Positions 40,763 to 49,643 are shown, counted from the first letter of the stretch. The stretch: 61,292 nucleotides of DNA from an uncultured Clostridia bacterium (GCA_949118805.1 CASAUJ010000004.1:1-61292), one strand, 5' to 3'. Made by a program: numbers and translations. The notes: generated by a model from the sequence alone, not told the origin.

Positions 40763-41302
40763 ATGAAAAAAATATATATTGTGTTAACCCATACAGGAAC
40801 CAATTTATCCAAATTAATAAAAAGTTATACCAAAGATGAATTTTCTCATGTATCTATTTCTTTAGATTTGGAATTAGAGGAAATGTATAGTTTTGGAAGG
40901 TTACATCCTTATAATCCTATTTGGGCAGGATTTGTACATGAATCTATTCAGAGTGGAACCTTTCAAAGATTTTACTTGACAAAGGCAAAAGTATACGAAT
41001 TGGAAATTACAAATCAGCAATTTGAAAAAGTAGAGAATAGGATTCATCAAATGGAAAAAGAAAAAGAGCAATATAGTTTTAATATATTAGGATTATTTGC
41101 TGCTGGTTTTCGTAAAAAAATAAAAAGAAAGAAATCTTTTTATTGTGCAGAGTTTGTAAAATATGTAATGGATCAAGCTAATATTGATACAGATTTACCA
41201 GAAGTAGTAAAACCAGAGGATTTTAAAAAGATTGGAAATTTACAAGAAATTTATCAGGGATTTTTAAAAAATTATAAAAGAAAAAATAGCCATAAGAAGT
41301 AA
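40763..41302 (+). CDS. Papain-fold (permuted NlpC/P60, YiiX-like) hydrolase candidate
   Basis: Protein of 179 residues resembling the circularly permuted NlpC/P60 group. A histidine in DEFSHVSISLD near residue 29 and a cysteine in FYCAEFVKYVM near residue 129 make a plausible catalytic pair. In the permuted group the histidine precedes the cysteine, as here. No signal peptide is seen. It ends 15 bases before the response regulator gene and probably starts that transcript. The likely chemistry is hydrolysis of an amide or ester in wall or lipid material, which is inference. TATAAT at about 40735 may be its -10. Confidence 0.68.
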   Translation: MKKIYIVLTHTGTNLSKLIKSYTKDEFSHVSISLDLELEEMYSFGRLHPYNPIWAGFVHESIQSGTFQRFYLTKAKVYELEITNQQFEKVENRIHQMEKEKEQYSFNILGLFAAGFRKKIKRKKSFYCAEFVKYVMDQANIDTDLPEVVKPEDFKKIGNLQEIYQGFLKNYKRKNSHKK

Positions 41303-41317
41303 GGAGAAGAGAAAAAT

Positions 41318-41989
41318 ATGCAAAAAATATTGATAGTAGAGGATGATCAAAAATTAAGAGATGAGTTAGAGATCTTTCTAAGAAATAATGGATATCAAGT
41401 TTGTACATTAAAGAAATTTGATCATACAGTAAAAGATATATTAGAAGAAAATCCAGATTTAATTTTATTGGACATTAATTTACCAAATGCAGATGGTGAA
41501 TACATTTGCAAAGAAATTAGGAGACAATCTTCTATGCCTATTATAATGATAACGAGTAGAGAGAATGAATTAGATGAGTTATTGAGCATTAATTATGGAG
41601 CAGATCATTATATCACAAAACCTTTCAATCTTCAAATTTTGCTTGCGAAAATGGCTTCTGTACTAAGAAGAAGTAATCGAGAAATAAAACAACAAGAGAA
41701 AATAGATTGTAAAGAATTTGTCTTAAATTGTAACAAAAATATCATTCAAAAAGGAAACAAAGAAATTGAATTAACAAAAAATGAATTTAGAATTCTAAAG
41801 TATTTAGTAGAACATCGAGAAAAAATTGTAGTAAGAGAAGAAATTATGGAATATTTGTGGGATAGTGAAAGTTTTATTGATGATAATACATTAACTGTAA
41901 ATATGACGCGATTGAGAAACAAATTGGAGGAGTTAGATTTAAAAGAACTTTTGGAAACAAAAAGAGGACAAGGATATATGTTGAAATAG
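41318..41989 (+). CDS. OmpR/PhoB-type response regulator (BceR-like)
   Basis: Two-domain regulator of 223 residues. The receiver has acidic EDD near residue 8, the phospho-acceptor in LILLDINLPNADGEYICKEI (aspartate near residue 52), the T in MITSRENE and K in YITKPFN. The C-terminal winged helix contains ELTKNEFRILKYLVEH and VNMTRLRNKLEE with KRGQGYML. It pairs with the BceS-like kinase 15 bases on and with the BceAB-type transporter beyond, a module that detects antimicrobial peptides by transporter flux. Confidence 0.95.
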   Translation: MQKILIVEDDQKLRDELEIFLRNNGYQVCTLKKFDHTVKDILEENPDLILLDINLPNADGEYICKEIRRQSSMPIIMITSRENELDELLSINYGADHYITKPFNLQILLAKMASVLRRSNREIKQQEKIDCKEFVLNCNKNIIQKGNKEIELTKNEFRILKYLVEHREKIVVREEIMEYLWDSESFIDDNTLTVNMTRLRNKLEELDLKELLETKRGQGYMLK

Positions 41990-42004
41990 AAAGAGGGACA
42001 GAAA

Positions 42005-43027
42005 ATGTCAATAAAAAGTTTTTTAAAAGATAAATTATTAACCATTAGTTTATTGTTATTAGGAATCATCACAATTGAAATATTTTTAATCATTTATCCA
42101 GTGGGAAATTTTATTAGAATTTATATTCCAACGATCCTTTTTGGCGCTTATTTTTTGAGTATAGGAGTGGAATATATTAAGAAAAGGAATTTTTATCAAA
42201 GAGTTTTGTATTTATTAAATGAATTAGAAGAAAAATATTTAGTAACAGAATTAATAAAAAGTCCGAGTTTCATAGAAGGTAAAATCATGAAAGAGATTCT
42301 AGAACAAACCCATAAATCTATGTTAGAAAATGTGAATCAATATAAATATAAAACAGAAGATTACAAAGAATATATAGAACTATGGATCCATGAAATTAAA
42401 TTACCATTAGCGACAAGTAAATTAATGATAGAAAATAATAAAAATGTTGTTACCAAAAGGATAGATGAGGAATTAGATAAAGTGGAAGACTATATTGAAC
42501 AAGCCTTATTTTATGCTAGAAGTAATACCGTTGAAAAAGATTATTATATTAAGAAAAGTAGATTAAAAGATATGGTAAATGACTGCATTAAGAAGAACAA
42601 AAATCTATTAATTCAGGAAAAGATAAAAATGAACTTGCATGATTTAGAAGTTACTGTAAACACAGATAGTAAATGGTTTGCTTTCATTTTAAATCAGTTA
42701 ATTCAAAATAGTATAAAATACAGAAAACAAGAAGGGAAAGCAGAAATTGAAATTTATGCAAAATCAGGAAAAGAAAATATTATTTTATATATTCAAGATA
42801 ATGGAATCGGAATTAAAAAGGGTGAAATTACAAGGGTTTTTGAAAAAGGATTTACTGGTACAAATGGAAGATTACTTCATAAAAAATCCACAGGAATAGG
42901 ATTATACTTATATAAGAAATTGTGTAATAAACTGGGAATTGCAATCGAATTGAATTCAATACAAGGAGAAGGAACAGAAATAAGAATAGTATTTCCACAA
43001 AATAGTTATATCGACCTAAATGGCTAA
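42005..43027 (+). CDS. Intramembrane-sensing histidine kinase (BceS-like)
   Basis: Sensor kinase of 340 residues. Two membrane helices (residues about 12-55) with almost no extracellular loop mark the intramembrane-sensing class. The H-box is LWIHEIKLPLATSKLMIEN near residue 129, the N-box QLIQNSIKYRK near 230, then DNGIGIKKGEITRVFEKGFTG and GIGLYLYKKL. The last codons and the stop (AAT GGC TAA) lie within the left arm of the palindromic element at 43021, so insertion of that element set the present C-terminus. The ABC genes of the module follow after the element. Confidence 0.94.
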   Translation: MSIKSFLKDKLLTISLLLLGIITIEIFLIIYPVGNFIRIYIPTILFGAYFLSIGVEYIKKRNFYQRVLYLLNELEEKYLVTELIKSPSFIEGKIMKEILEQTHKSMLENVNQYKYKTEDYKEYIELWIHEIKLPLATSKLMIENNKNVVTKRIDEELDKVEDYIEQALFYARSNTVEKDYYIKKSRLKDMVNDCIKKNKNLLIQEKIKMNLHDLEVTVNTDSKWFAFILNQLIQNSIKYRKQEGKAEIEIYAKSGKENIILYIQDNGIGIKKGEITRVFEKGFTGTNGRLLHKKSTGIGLYLYKKLCNKLGIAIELNSIQGEGTEIRIVFPQNSYIDLNG

Positions 43028-43251
43028 TCTGGAACAGGCACCTCGTATCCATTTTTGGCTAAATTGGGACAGTCGTACTCTAGCCAAGAAAATAAAATTA
43101 TGGAGTAAGATAGAAGCTTACTCCATTTCATGTATAGATAAAAACTTACGAAAATGTAAGGTAAATGTAAGAAAAATCGATGTTACTTTAGGAAAAAAAG
43201 TTGTATACTAAAATAAAGAATGGCTAAAGTGTGCCTGTTCCAGATTAGCCA
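43021..43251. repeat. REP-like inverted-repeat element inside the Bce module
   Basis: Terminal inverted repeats of 21 bases begin TGGCTAATCTGGAACAGGCA at 43021 and close at 43251 with the exact complement; total 231 bases. An inner GGCTAAATTGGGACAG (about 43058-43073) matches the family at 20981. It also holds a perfect hairpin ATGGAGTAAG/CTTACTCCAT at 43100-43126. No coding capacity. It separates the kinase gene, whose stop codon it provides, from the ATPase gene. Confidence 0.85.
43154..43171 (+). promoter_or_regulatory. Direct repeats, possible response-regulator site
   Basis: ATGTAAG occurs twice at 43154 and 43165, an 11-base period typical of OmpR-family sites. An inverted CTTACG lies just upstream. 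It stands about 100 bases before the ABC ATPase gene, inside the inverted-repeat element. Confidence 0.4.
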
Positions 43252-43274
43252 TAGAGAGGAAGGAGTATTTAGTT

Positions 43275-44042
43275 ATGGAAAGGATATTGGAGGTTAAAAA
43301 TATTGAGAAGTATTATGGAACAAAAACAAATTTGAGTAAAGCGATTGATAATATTAGTTTTGAAGCGGATAAGGGAGAGTTTGTAGGGATTATGGGAGCA
43401 TCGGGAAGTGGAAAAACGACTCTTTTAAATTGTATTTCAACAATTGATCGAGTAACGGCTGGACATATTGTTATAAATGGAAAAGATATTACTAGATTGA
43501 AGGGAAATCAACTGAATCAGTTTAGAAGAGAGGAATTAGGTTTTATTTTTCAGGATTTTAATTTATTAGATACTTTGACGGCTTATGAAAATATAGCATT
43601 GGCTCTTACGATTCAAAAAGTAAAGGCAAAAGAAATTGATAGAAGGGTAAGAGAAGTTGCCGAAAAATTAGGAATTCAAGAAATTTTGAAAAAATATCCA
43701 TATCAAGTATCAGGCGGACAAAAACAAAGAATTGCATCAGCAAGAGCGATTATTACAAATCCTAAATTGATTTTAGCAGATGAGCCAACAGGAGCATTGG
43801 ATTCAAAATCAGCTAGACAATTATTAGAAAATTTTGAATATTTAAATCAAAAAATGGAAGCAACGATCTTAATGGTTACCCATGATGCTTTTACCGCTTC
43901 TTATGCCAGTCGAATTTTATTCATTAAAGATGGAAAAATCTTTAATGAATTGATAAAAGGAAATGATACGAGAAAACAATTTTTTGAAAAAATTATAGAG
44001 GTACAAACACTTCTTGGAGGTGATTTAAACGATGTTATTTAA
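43275..44042 (+). CDS. BceA-type ABC transporter ATPase
   Basis: ATPase of a peptide-resistance exporter (LolD/MacB-like class), 255 residues. Walker A is GIMGASGSGKTTLLN near residue 39, the Q-loop FIFQDFNLLDTLTAYENIAL, the signature VSGGQKQRIASARAII near 145, Walker B LILADEPTGALDSKSA and MVTHDAFTASYA. The 11-base overlap with the permease gene implies coupled translation. It belongs with the kinase/regulator pair upstream, although the palindromic element between them may have given it a separate promoter. Confidence 0.95.
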   Translation: MERILEVKNIEKYYGTKTNLSKAIDNISFEADKGEFVGIMGASGSGKTTLLNCISTIDRVTAGHIVINGKDITRLKGNQLNQFRREELGFIFQDFNLLDTLTAYENIALALTIQKVKAKEIDRRVREVAEKLGIQEILKKYPYQVSGGQKQRIASARAIITNPKLILADEPTGALDSKSARQLLENFEYLNQKMEATILMVTHDAFTASYASRILFIKDGKIFNELIKGNDTRKQFFEKIIEVQTLLGGDLNDVI

Positions 44043-46119
44043 ATTATCTTTTGAAAATATGAAAAAAAGCTTTAAAGATTATACGATTTATTTTTTAACA
44101 CTTGTATTAGGAGTAGCGATTTTCTATATGTTTAATTCCCTTGATAGTCAACAAGCTATGTTACAAGTGTCACAATCACAAAAAGAAATTATAAAATTAA
44201 TGATAGATATGCTTGGATTGGTATCTGTGTTTGTTGCAGTTATATTGGGATTATTAATTGTTTATGCCAATCATTTTCTGATTAACCGAAGAAAAAGAGA
44301 ATTTGGAATTTATATGACATTAGGAATGGGAAAAAGACAAATATCTAAAATTATATTAATGGAAACCGTATTTGTTGGAATCATTTCACTGATAATAGGA
44401 ATTGTAGTTGGTATATTTGCTTCACAATTTATGTCAATTCTAGTAGCCAAAATGTTTGAAGCGAATATGAGTGAATTCCAATTTGTATTTTCGAAAGATG
44501 CGTGTATGAAAACTTGTATTTATTTTGCAGTGATGTATTTATTGGTTATGGCTTTCAATACATTTGCCGTTTCCAAATATAAACTAATCAATTTATTAAA
44601 TGCAGAAAAGAAAAATGAAAAAGTAAAAATGAAAAATTCATTTCTTTGTATTTTAGTATTTTTAGGGGCAACGGTAATGTTAGGATATGCTTATTGGAAA
44701 GTGACAGCAGATGTCAATAGCCTAAATACAGCAGACAAACTATTACCACCCATTCTTATGGGAATTGTTAGTACAATCTTAATCTTTTGGTCCTTATCAG
44801 GTTTAATCTTGCAAGTGATTCGAAAAATGAAGAAGGTATATTTAAAAGATACCAATATGTTTATATTGAGACAGATCAATAACAAAATTAATACCATGGT
44901 AGTAAGTATGAGCGTCATTTGTTTGATGTTATTTATGACAATATCGATTCTTTCTTCTAGTTTAGCCTTACGAAATACCATGCAAGGAGAATTGATTGAG
45001 ATGACACCAGTTGATCTAAATTTATATAAAACAGCAAATTTGCCAGAAAGCTATAAAAAATATGGTGTAGAAAGAAAAACAACAAAAGAACAAAGAGAGG
45101 ATTCAAGAATACCAATTTTAGATACTTTGAAAAACAATGGATTAGAGATGGAAGTATTAAAAGATATAGTCGAGATACCAATCTATGCAACAAATGAATT
45201 GACTTGGAAAGAATTCTATGGAGAGAAATACGAAGAAATAAAAAAAGCATTTCCTAACATAATATATGATACAGCAGAAGAAATTATAAAAGTATCAGAT
45301 TATAATCGAATAGCAAGATTATATAGAATCGAGCAGTATGAATTAAAAGAAGATGAATATATGGTTCTTTGTAATTTTAAAAGTCAAGCTGAATTAAGAA
45401 ATGAAGTATTAAAAAAGGAAGATCATCTCTTAACAATTGCGGGAAAGCGATACCGATCAAAATACAAAGAATGTAAAGATGGATTTATCGAAATGTCAAC
45501 CAGTCGTACCAATTTAGGAATTATATTAGTTCCAGATAATTGTCCTTTATCAGAAGAAGGAAAAGAAAAATATTTTTTAGCAGCTAATTTTAATGCAACA
45601 ACAGAAGAAGAAAAGGAAAAAATAAATGCAATATTTTCAAGTGGTGATTCTGGATTGATCCAAAGTTTGTCCCATAATGGACTTGAGATTGATGGAGCAA
45701 CTAGAATAAGTATTATGGAAGCAAGTATAGGATTAGCAACCATTATAACATTTATTGCAATTTATTTAGGAGTCATCTTCTTAATCGCAAGTTCTGCTAT
45801 CTTAGCTTTAAAGCAACTGACAGATAGTTCTGACAATCAACAAAGATATAGCATTTTAAGAAAAATTGGTTGTGATGAGAAAATGATAAATAAAGCATTG
45901 TTTCGACAAATTGGATTGTTTTTCGGAATTCCATTAGTATTAGCTATTATCCATTCTATATTTGGAATCCAATTTGCTCTAAAAATTATGTCAGGAATTG
46001 CAAGTGAGGAAGAATTATTTCCATCAGCTATTGCTACAGTAATCATCATTGGATGTATTTATGGAATGTATTTCTTAGCTACTTATTTTGGTAGTAAAAA
46101 CATTATAAAAGAAGATTAA
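44032..46119 (+). CDS. BceB-type FtsX-fold permease
   Basis: Permease of 695 residues with the BceB layout: ten membrane helices and one large extracellular domain (residues about 320-560) between helices 7 and 8. The start MLFKLSFENMKKSFKDYTIY and the FtsX core RRKREFGIYMTLGMGKRQIS are typical, and the second FtsX-like core contains QRYSILRKIGCDEKMINKAL. In this family the large domain binds bacitracin-like or lantibiotic peptides and the transporter itself is the sensor for the kinase. Confidence 0.95.
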   Translation: MLFKLSFENMKKSFKDYTIYFLTLVLGVAIFYMFNSLDSQQAMLQVSQSQKEIIKLMIDMLGLVSVFVAVILGLLIVYANHFLINRRKREFGIYMTLGMGKRQISKIILMETVFVGIISLIIGIVVGIFASQFMSILVAKMFEANMSEFQFVFSKDACMKTCIYFAVMYLLVMAFNTFAVSKYKLINLLNAEKKNEKVKMKNSFLCILVFLGATVMLGYAYWKVTADVNSLNTADKLLPPILMGIVSTILIFWSLSGLILQVIRKMKKVYLKDTNMFILRQINNKINTMVVSMSVICLMLFMTISILSSSLALRNTMQGELIEMTPVDLNLYKTANLPESYKKYGVERKTTKEQREDSRIPILDTLKNNGLEMEVLKDIVEIPIYATNELTWKEFYGEKYEEIKKAFPNIIYDTAEEIIKVSDYNRIARLYRIEQYELKEDEYMVLCNFKSQAELRNEVLKKEDHLLTIAGKRYRSKYKECKDGFIEMSTSRTNLGIILVPDNCPLSEEGKEKYFLAANFNATTEEEKEKINAIFSSGDSGLIQSLSHNGLEIDGATRISIMEASIGLATIITFIAIYLGVIFLIASSAILALKQLTDSSDNQQRYSILRKIGCDEKMINKALFRQIGLFFGIPLVLAIIHSIFGIQFALKIMSGIASEEELFPSAIATVIIIGCIYGMYFLATYFGSKNIIKED

Positions 46120-46141
46120 AGAAAAAAAGGAAAGGGATAAA

Positions 46142-46489
46142 ATGGAAGATATAAAAGAAAAAATACCAATAATCGTAATTGGAATTTTAGCCATTGCCAT
46201 TTTAGGAGTTGCTTTTTATTTAATGGAAAACTATGAAGCAACTTATTATACGAAAATTGATAATACAAAAATACAAGCTATTTCATCTACCGATGAAATG
46301 AAATATCAATATACATTGGATTGTTATGATGACAAAGGAAAGAAAAAAGAATTAAGTTTTAAAACAAGTCGAGAATTAAAGGAAAATTCTTATTTACAAT
46401 TAGAAGTAAGAATAATAGGAGTACATCGATGGAAGGAAGTACAAGAAGAGGAACTCCCAGAAAAAGTGAAGGAAAATTATATGAAATAG
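46142..46489 (+). CDS. YxeA-like (DUF1093) exported protein
   Basis: Protein of 115 residues with one N-terminal helix (IPIIVIGILAIAILGVAFYL) and a small beta-rich domain containing YYTKIDNTKI, YQYTLDCYDDKGKKKELSF and ENSYLQLEVRI. The pattern matches YxeA/DUF1093 proteins. In Bacillus the yxeA gene closes the yxdJKLM operon, another Bce-type module, which supports the assignment because the present gene also follows a BceB permease by 22 bases. Function unknown. Confidence 0.82.
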   Translation: MEDIKEKIPIIVIGILAIAILGVAFYLMENYEATYYTKIDNTKIQAISSTDEMKYQYTLDCYDDKGKKKELSFKTSRELKENSYLQLEVRIIGVHRWKEVQEEELPEKVKENYMK

Positions 46490-46513
46490 TACCACAGAAA
46501 GTAAGATGGTTTT

Positions 46514-47209
46514 ATGAAAAGTGTGAAAAAAGTAATTTTTGTTGTGATATTGGTCTCTCTTAGCATAGGATTATTGATAATAGGAAATGGGTATGATAAC
46601 TATCAAGAAGCATTAAAAAACATGCCTTTAGAAAAAAAGATAGAAGAAATTGAGAAAAAGCCAAATTATGCGAAATTAAATGAAGTGCCACAAACCTATT
46701 TGAATGCGGTAATAGCAGTAGAAGATCATCGATATTATGAACATAAGGGAATTGATTTAATTGCGATTGGAAGAGCCTTATGGAATGATATCAAAGCGAT
46801 GAAATTTGTCGAAGGAGGAAGTACCATCACACAACAATTAGCCAAAAATATCTATTTTACCCAAGAAAAGAAATTAACAAGAAAAATTGCTGAAATATTT
46901 ATGGCTTTTAAGTTGGAAGCCAATTATAGCAAAGATAAAATATTAGAATGGTATTTGAATACGAGTTATTTTGGAGATGGGTATCAGACAATAAAAGAAG
47001 CGTGTGAAGGGTATTTTAAAAAAGAATTAAAAGAGATGACAGATTATGAATGTATTCTATTGGCGGGAATCTCAAATGCACCTTCTGTTTATTCTCCAAC
47101 TGTAAATCCAGAATTGGCGAAAAAACGACAAAAACAAGTAATGGACAAAATGATAGAATATGGATATTTAACAGAAAAAGAAGCAAGGGAAATAAGAGAA
47201 CAGCAATAA
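46514..47209 (+). CDS. Monofunctional GT51 peptidoglycan glycosyltransferase
   Basis: Single-domain transglycosylase of 231 residues that polymerises lipid II. A membrane helix (residues about 5-23) is followed by the GT51 motifs: VIAVEDHRYYEHKGID with the catalytic glutamate, GGSTITQQLAKNIYF, RKIAEIFMAFKLE, LEWYLNTSYFGDG and ILLAGISNAPSVYSPT. The transpeptidase domain is absent. It stands after the YxeA-like gene by 24 bases, so it may belong to the same envelope-stress transcript, and a strong terminator closes the group. Confidence 0.94.
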   Translation: MKSVKKVIFVVILVSLSIGLLIIGNGYDNYQEALKNMPLEKKIEEIEKKPNYAKLNEVPQTYLNAVIAVEDHRYYEHKGIDLIAIGRALWNDIKAMKFVEGGSTITQQLAKNIYFTQEKKLTRKIAEIFMAFKLEANYSKDKILEWYLNTSYFGDGYQTIKEACEGYFKKELKEMTDYECILLAGISNAPSVYSPTVNPELAKKRQKQVMDKMIEYGYLTEKEAREIREQQ

Positions 47210-47214
47210 AATAA

Positions 47215-47268
47215 AAACTACCGAATTGGAAATCAAAAGAAAAGATCCAATTTAGGTAGTTTTTTTAT
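47215..47268 (+). terminator. Terminator after glycosyltransferase gene
   Basis: AAACTACC(G)AATTGGA pairs with TCCAATTTAGGTAGTTT around a loop of about 18 bases, then seven T. Confidence 0.88.
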
Positions 47269-47277
47269 TAAATTCCA

Positions 47278-47526
47278 TTAGTTATTACTAGTATATTTTT
47301 GTTTGGCAGAATCGATTTTTGTTTGTTCTGCATTTTCCATTTTGTACCAACCTCTCTCAGCCATTAAGTTGTAAAGCTTATTTTGAATGTCTAAAGATTC
47401 ATTTAATGCTTCTTTAAAAGCACAATGAACTTCTGCAGTAGAAGATTCAATTGTTCCATGAAGATATAAATCGCAAACTCCTTTTATAATAAGTAGTTCT
47501 TTTTCCATTAAATCTTTATCTTGCAT
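47278..47526 (-). CDS. Spore coat-like small protein (CotF type)
   Basis: Helical protein of 82 residues starting MQDKDLMEKELLIIKGVCDL and containing HGTIESSTAEVHCAFKEALN and NKLYNLMAERGWYKMENAEQ. The KGVCDLYLHGTIES-like start and ERGWY element are typical of CotF-related coat proteins of Clostridia. AGGAGGG precedes the ATG. It follows the gene at 47540 on the same strand by 13 bases; the pair forms a small operon. Confidence 0.75.
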   Translation of the reverse strand: MQDKDLMEKELLIIKGVCDLYLHGTIESSTAEVHCAFKEALNESLDIQNKLYNLMAERGWYKMENAEQTKIDSAKQKYTSNN

Positions 47527-47539
47527 AAGTGTTTCCCTC

Positions 47540-47713
47540 CTATAATAAATTTAAAAATTTGTTAAATAATTCTGTATGCTTTTGTTCCAATTCTGCGATA
47601 TAAGTTGAAAGTACAGTATCTTGTAATTGGGAAGAAGTTGTTTTGCTACATGTTTTCATAAAATTTTCATGTCCCAAAGCATCTTCGACATATAAAAGTT
47701 CTTTGCTTGTCAT
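47540..47713 (-). CDS. Small coat-associated protein, 57 residues
   Basis: Too short to be obvious but well supported: ATG at 47713 with GGTGGTGA upstream, and the CotF-type gene directly behind it. It reads MTSKELLYVEDALGHENFMK and continues to a helical end (ELEQKHTELFNKFLNLL). The first 20 residues resemble the N-terminus of CotF-like ferritin-fold coat proteins, so the two genes may supply two halves of such a bundle. Function inferred from neighbourhood only. Confidence 0.7.
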   Translation of the reverse strand: MTSKELLYVEDALGHENFMKTCSKTTSSQLQDTVLSTYIAELEQKHTELFNKFLNLL

Positions 47714-47780
47714 ATTATCACCACCTAAAATAAGTATTTCCTAAAATAGGAACATCTATGCAAAATACTATTGTAAAAAT

Positions 47781-47810
47781 CAATCTAATTTTAATTAGAT
47801 TGTATTTTTT
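47781..47810 (+). terminator. Terminator-like hairpin without an assigned gene
   Basis: CAATCTAAT pairs with ATTAGATTG around TTTA, followed by TATTTTTTT. It is oriented on the plus strand, upstream of the cohesin-like gene, with no plus-strand gene since 47209. It could end a short RNA transcribed opposite the coat genes' promoter region. Confidence 0.5.
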
Positions 47811-47901
47811 TACCATTTTGAACTTGAAATTTTTTACAAAATAATTCAAGAGAAAATTTGGCATAATAAAATTATAAAACAAAAAAAGGAGGAAAATTTT
47901 C

Positions 47902-48921
47902 ATGAAAAAAATAATTAGTTTTTTGATGATTGCAATTCTATTAAGTATGATAATTTTTACTGGAAAAAGTTATGCAGCAGCTTTGGATACAATTGCTATC
48001 AAAACAGACAAAACTACTGTTAGACCAGGAGAAACCGTAACATTAACAATAGAATTTGGACAAGAATTAGGAGCTTATACCTTTGATATTGCTTACGATG
48101 AGAATATTTTTGATTATGTTTCAGTAGAAGGTGGAAAAGAAAATAATACAAATGGCAAAGTAAAAGTAGTCTATCCAGATGTTTTAGGAGCAGGAGCAAG
48201 AAACTTTATGACAGTAACTTTTCGTGCAAAAGGAGATATCACTACTTCTAATCCAACAGAATTTTTAGTAACAGCAGAAGGACTTGCTAATGCTGATGCT
48301 TCCGTTCAATTTGATGACATTACAACACCAATTGTAAAAAATGTAACAGTAGAACCTGAATATGTAGATTATACATTAAAATTAGAACATACAGGAGAAA
48401 TTGTGAAAGAAGAAGAAAAACCCATGACACTTGTTTATTCTTCTCCTATGGGACGTTATTATGAACATGCTAGATTAATAGCAGAAGCTACAACACCTTC
48501 TGGGGCAACTGTACAGCTGTTAGCGAATGATCAAGCCAATTTAGAACATGATATTATTCAAAGTGGTTGGGGAGATGCACAAGGTTATAAAATAGGTGGA
48601 AAAGATGTCTTACAAACATTACAAACAAGAGCGATCTTTAGTCAACCTGGAGATTATAGTATTACCTTAAAATTAATTGATCGAGATCATTCAGATCAAG
48701 TAATTGCAGAACAAGCTTTTCAATTTACTGTATTAGAAATGTCTACACCAGTTATTCCTAATACACCAGAAACAACTGAGCCAACAGAAGAAGTAGAAGA
48801 AGTAAAACCAGAAGAAACCCCAAAAAAATTACCAAAGACAGGAAACAATTTATATGTTCCAATTGTTGTTCTTCTTATGGCATTAGTTAGTTCTTATGTT
48901 TATTTCAACAAGAAAAAGTAG
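47902..48921 (+). CDS. LPKTG-anchored cohesin-like surface protein
   Basis: Wall-anchored protein of 339 residues. A signal peptide (residues about 1-27, ending SYAAA) is followed by a cohesin-like beta sandwich (DTIAIKTDKTTVRPGETVTL, AYTFDIAYDENIFDYVSVEG, FMTVTFRAKGD). A second beta domain (residues about 165-290) follows, then a Pro/Glu-rich spacer. The sorting signal is LPKTGN with a hydrophobic helix and KKK tail. The sortase gene follows directly, and a dockerin-bearing enzyme comes after that, which suggests this protein displays dockerin partners on the wall. AAAGGAGG precedes the ATG. Confidence 0.87.
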   Translation: MKKIISFLMIAILLSMIIFTGKSYAAALDTIAIKTDKTTVRPGETVTLTIEFGQELGAYTFDIAYDENIFDYVSVEGGKENNTNGKVKVVYPDVLGAGARNFMTVTFRAKGDITTSNPTEFLVTAEGLANADASVQFDDITTPIVKNVTVEPEYVDYTLKLEHTGEIVKEEEKPMTLVYSSPMGRYYEHARLIAEATTPSGATVQLLANDQANLEHDIIQSGWGDAQGYKIGGKDVLQTLQTRAIFSQPGDYSITLKLIDRDHSDQVIAEQAFQFTVLEMSTPVIPNTPETTEPTEEVEEVKPEETPKKLPKTGNNLYVPIVVLLMALVSSYVYFNKKK

Positions 48922-48942
48922 AAAACATGATTTATTTTGATT

Positions 48943-48983
48943 CTCTATAAATTTATAACTTTCTTCGATATAAATTTATAGAG
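48943..48983 (+). promoter_or_regulatory. Perfect 15-pair hairpin before sortase gene
   Basis: CTCTATAAATTTATA pairs with TATAAATTTATAGAG around an 11-base loop. No T run follows, so it is less likely a terminator than an mRNA stability or processing element between the cohesin-like gene and the sortase. Confidence 0.6.
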
Positions 48984-49007
48984 TACATACAAGAGAAGGA
49001 GAAACCA

Positions 49008-49643
49008 ATGAAGGGAAAAGAAAATAAGAGAGAAAAAAAATTAATTAATTTTTTGCTGATAGGAATCGTTCTTTTTTTAATAATTTGGATAGGAATAGAA
49101 GAATGGCAAGAAAAAAAGATGGAAGAAAAATCACTAAAAATGCTATATTATACGCAAAATTTGAGTACTCAAGCAGAAAAAAAAGCACAAGAAATTTCTA
49201 TTACAGAGGCAAAAAGCTATCCCAAAGAAAAAATCATAGAAGAATATAAAGGGTATCGTGTCATGGCAAAATTAGAAATTCCGAATATTTATTTAAATAC
49301 CTATGTATTAGAAGAATATTCAAAAGAGGCTCTAAATACGTCGGTTACTAAATTTTGGGGAGCAGATGCCAATCAAAAAGGGAATTTTTGTATAGCAGGA
49401 CATAATTTTCAGAATCAAAATATGTTTCATAGTCTTAAAAAGTTAGGAATAGGGGATTCCTTATTTGTGATAGATCATAAAATAGGAAAAATAGAATATA
49501 AAGTTTATGATATTTATGTAGTAGAACCAGAAGATGTAAGCTGTTTGTCACAAGATACAAAAGGGAAGAGAGAAGTGACATTAATTACATGTACAAATGA
49601 TTCTAAGAAAAGAATAATTGTAAAAGGGAGAGAGGTAGAATGA
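49008..49643 (+). CDS. Sortase
   Basis: Transpeptidase of 211 residues that cleaves LPxTG-type signals and joins proteins to the wall. An N-terminal membrane helix (residues about 13-28) is followed by the sortase barrel with the catalytic histidine in CIAGHNFQNQNMF, the catalytic cysteine in VTLITCTND and the arginine near RIIVKGRE. The size and TLITC motif resemble class B/D-like sortases of Clostridia. Its substrate is very likely the LPKTG protein encoded immediately upstream. Its end overlaps the glucosaminidase start by 4 bases. Confidence 0.93.
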   Translation: MKGKENKREKKLINFLLIGIVLFLIIWIGIEEWQEKKMEEKSLKMLYYTQNLSTQAEKKAQEISITEAKSYPKEKIIEEYKGYRVMAKLEIPNIYLNTYVLEEYSKEALNTSVTKFWGADANQKGNFCIAGHNFQNQNMFHSLKKLGIGDSLFVIDHKIGKIEYKVYDIYVVEPEDVSCLSQDTKGKREVTLITCTNDSKKRIIVKGREVE

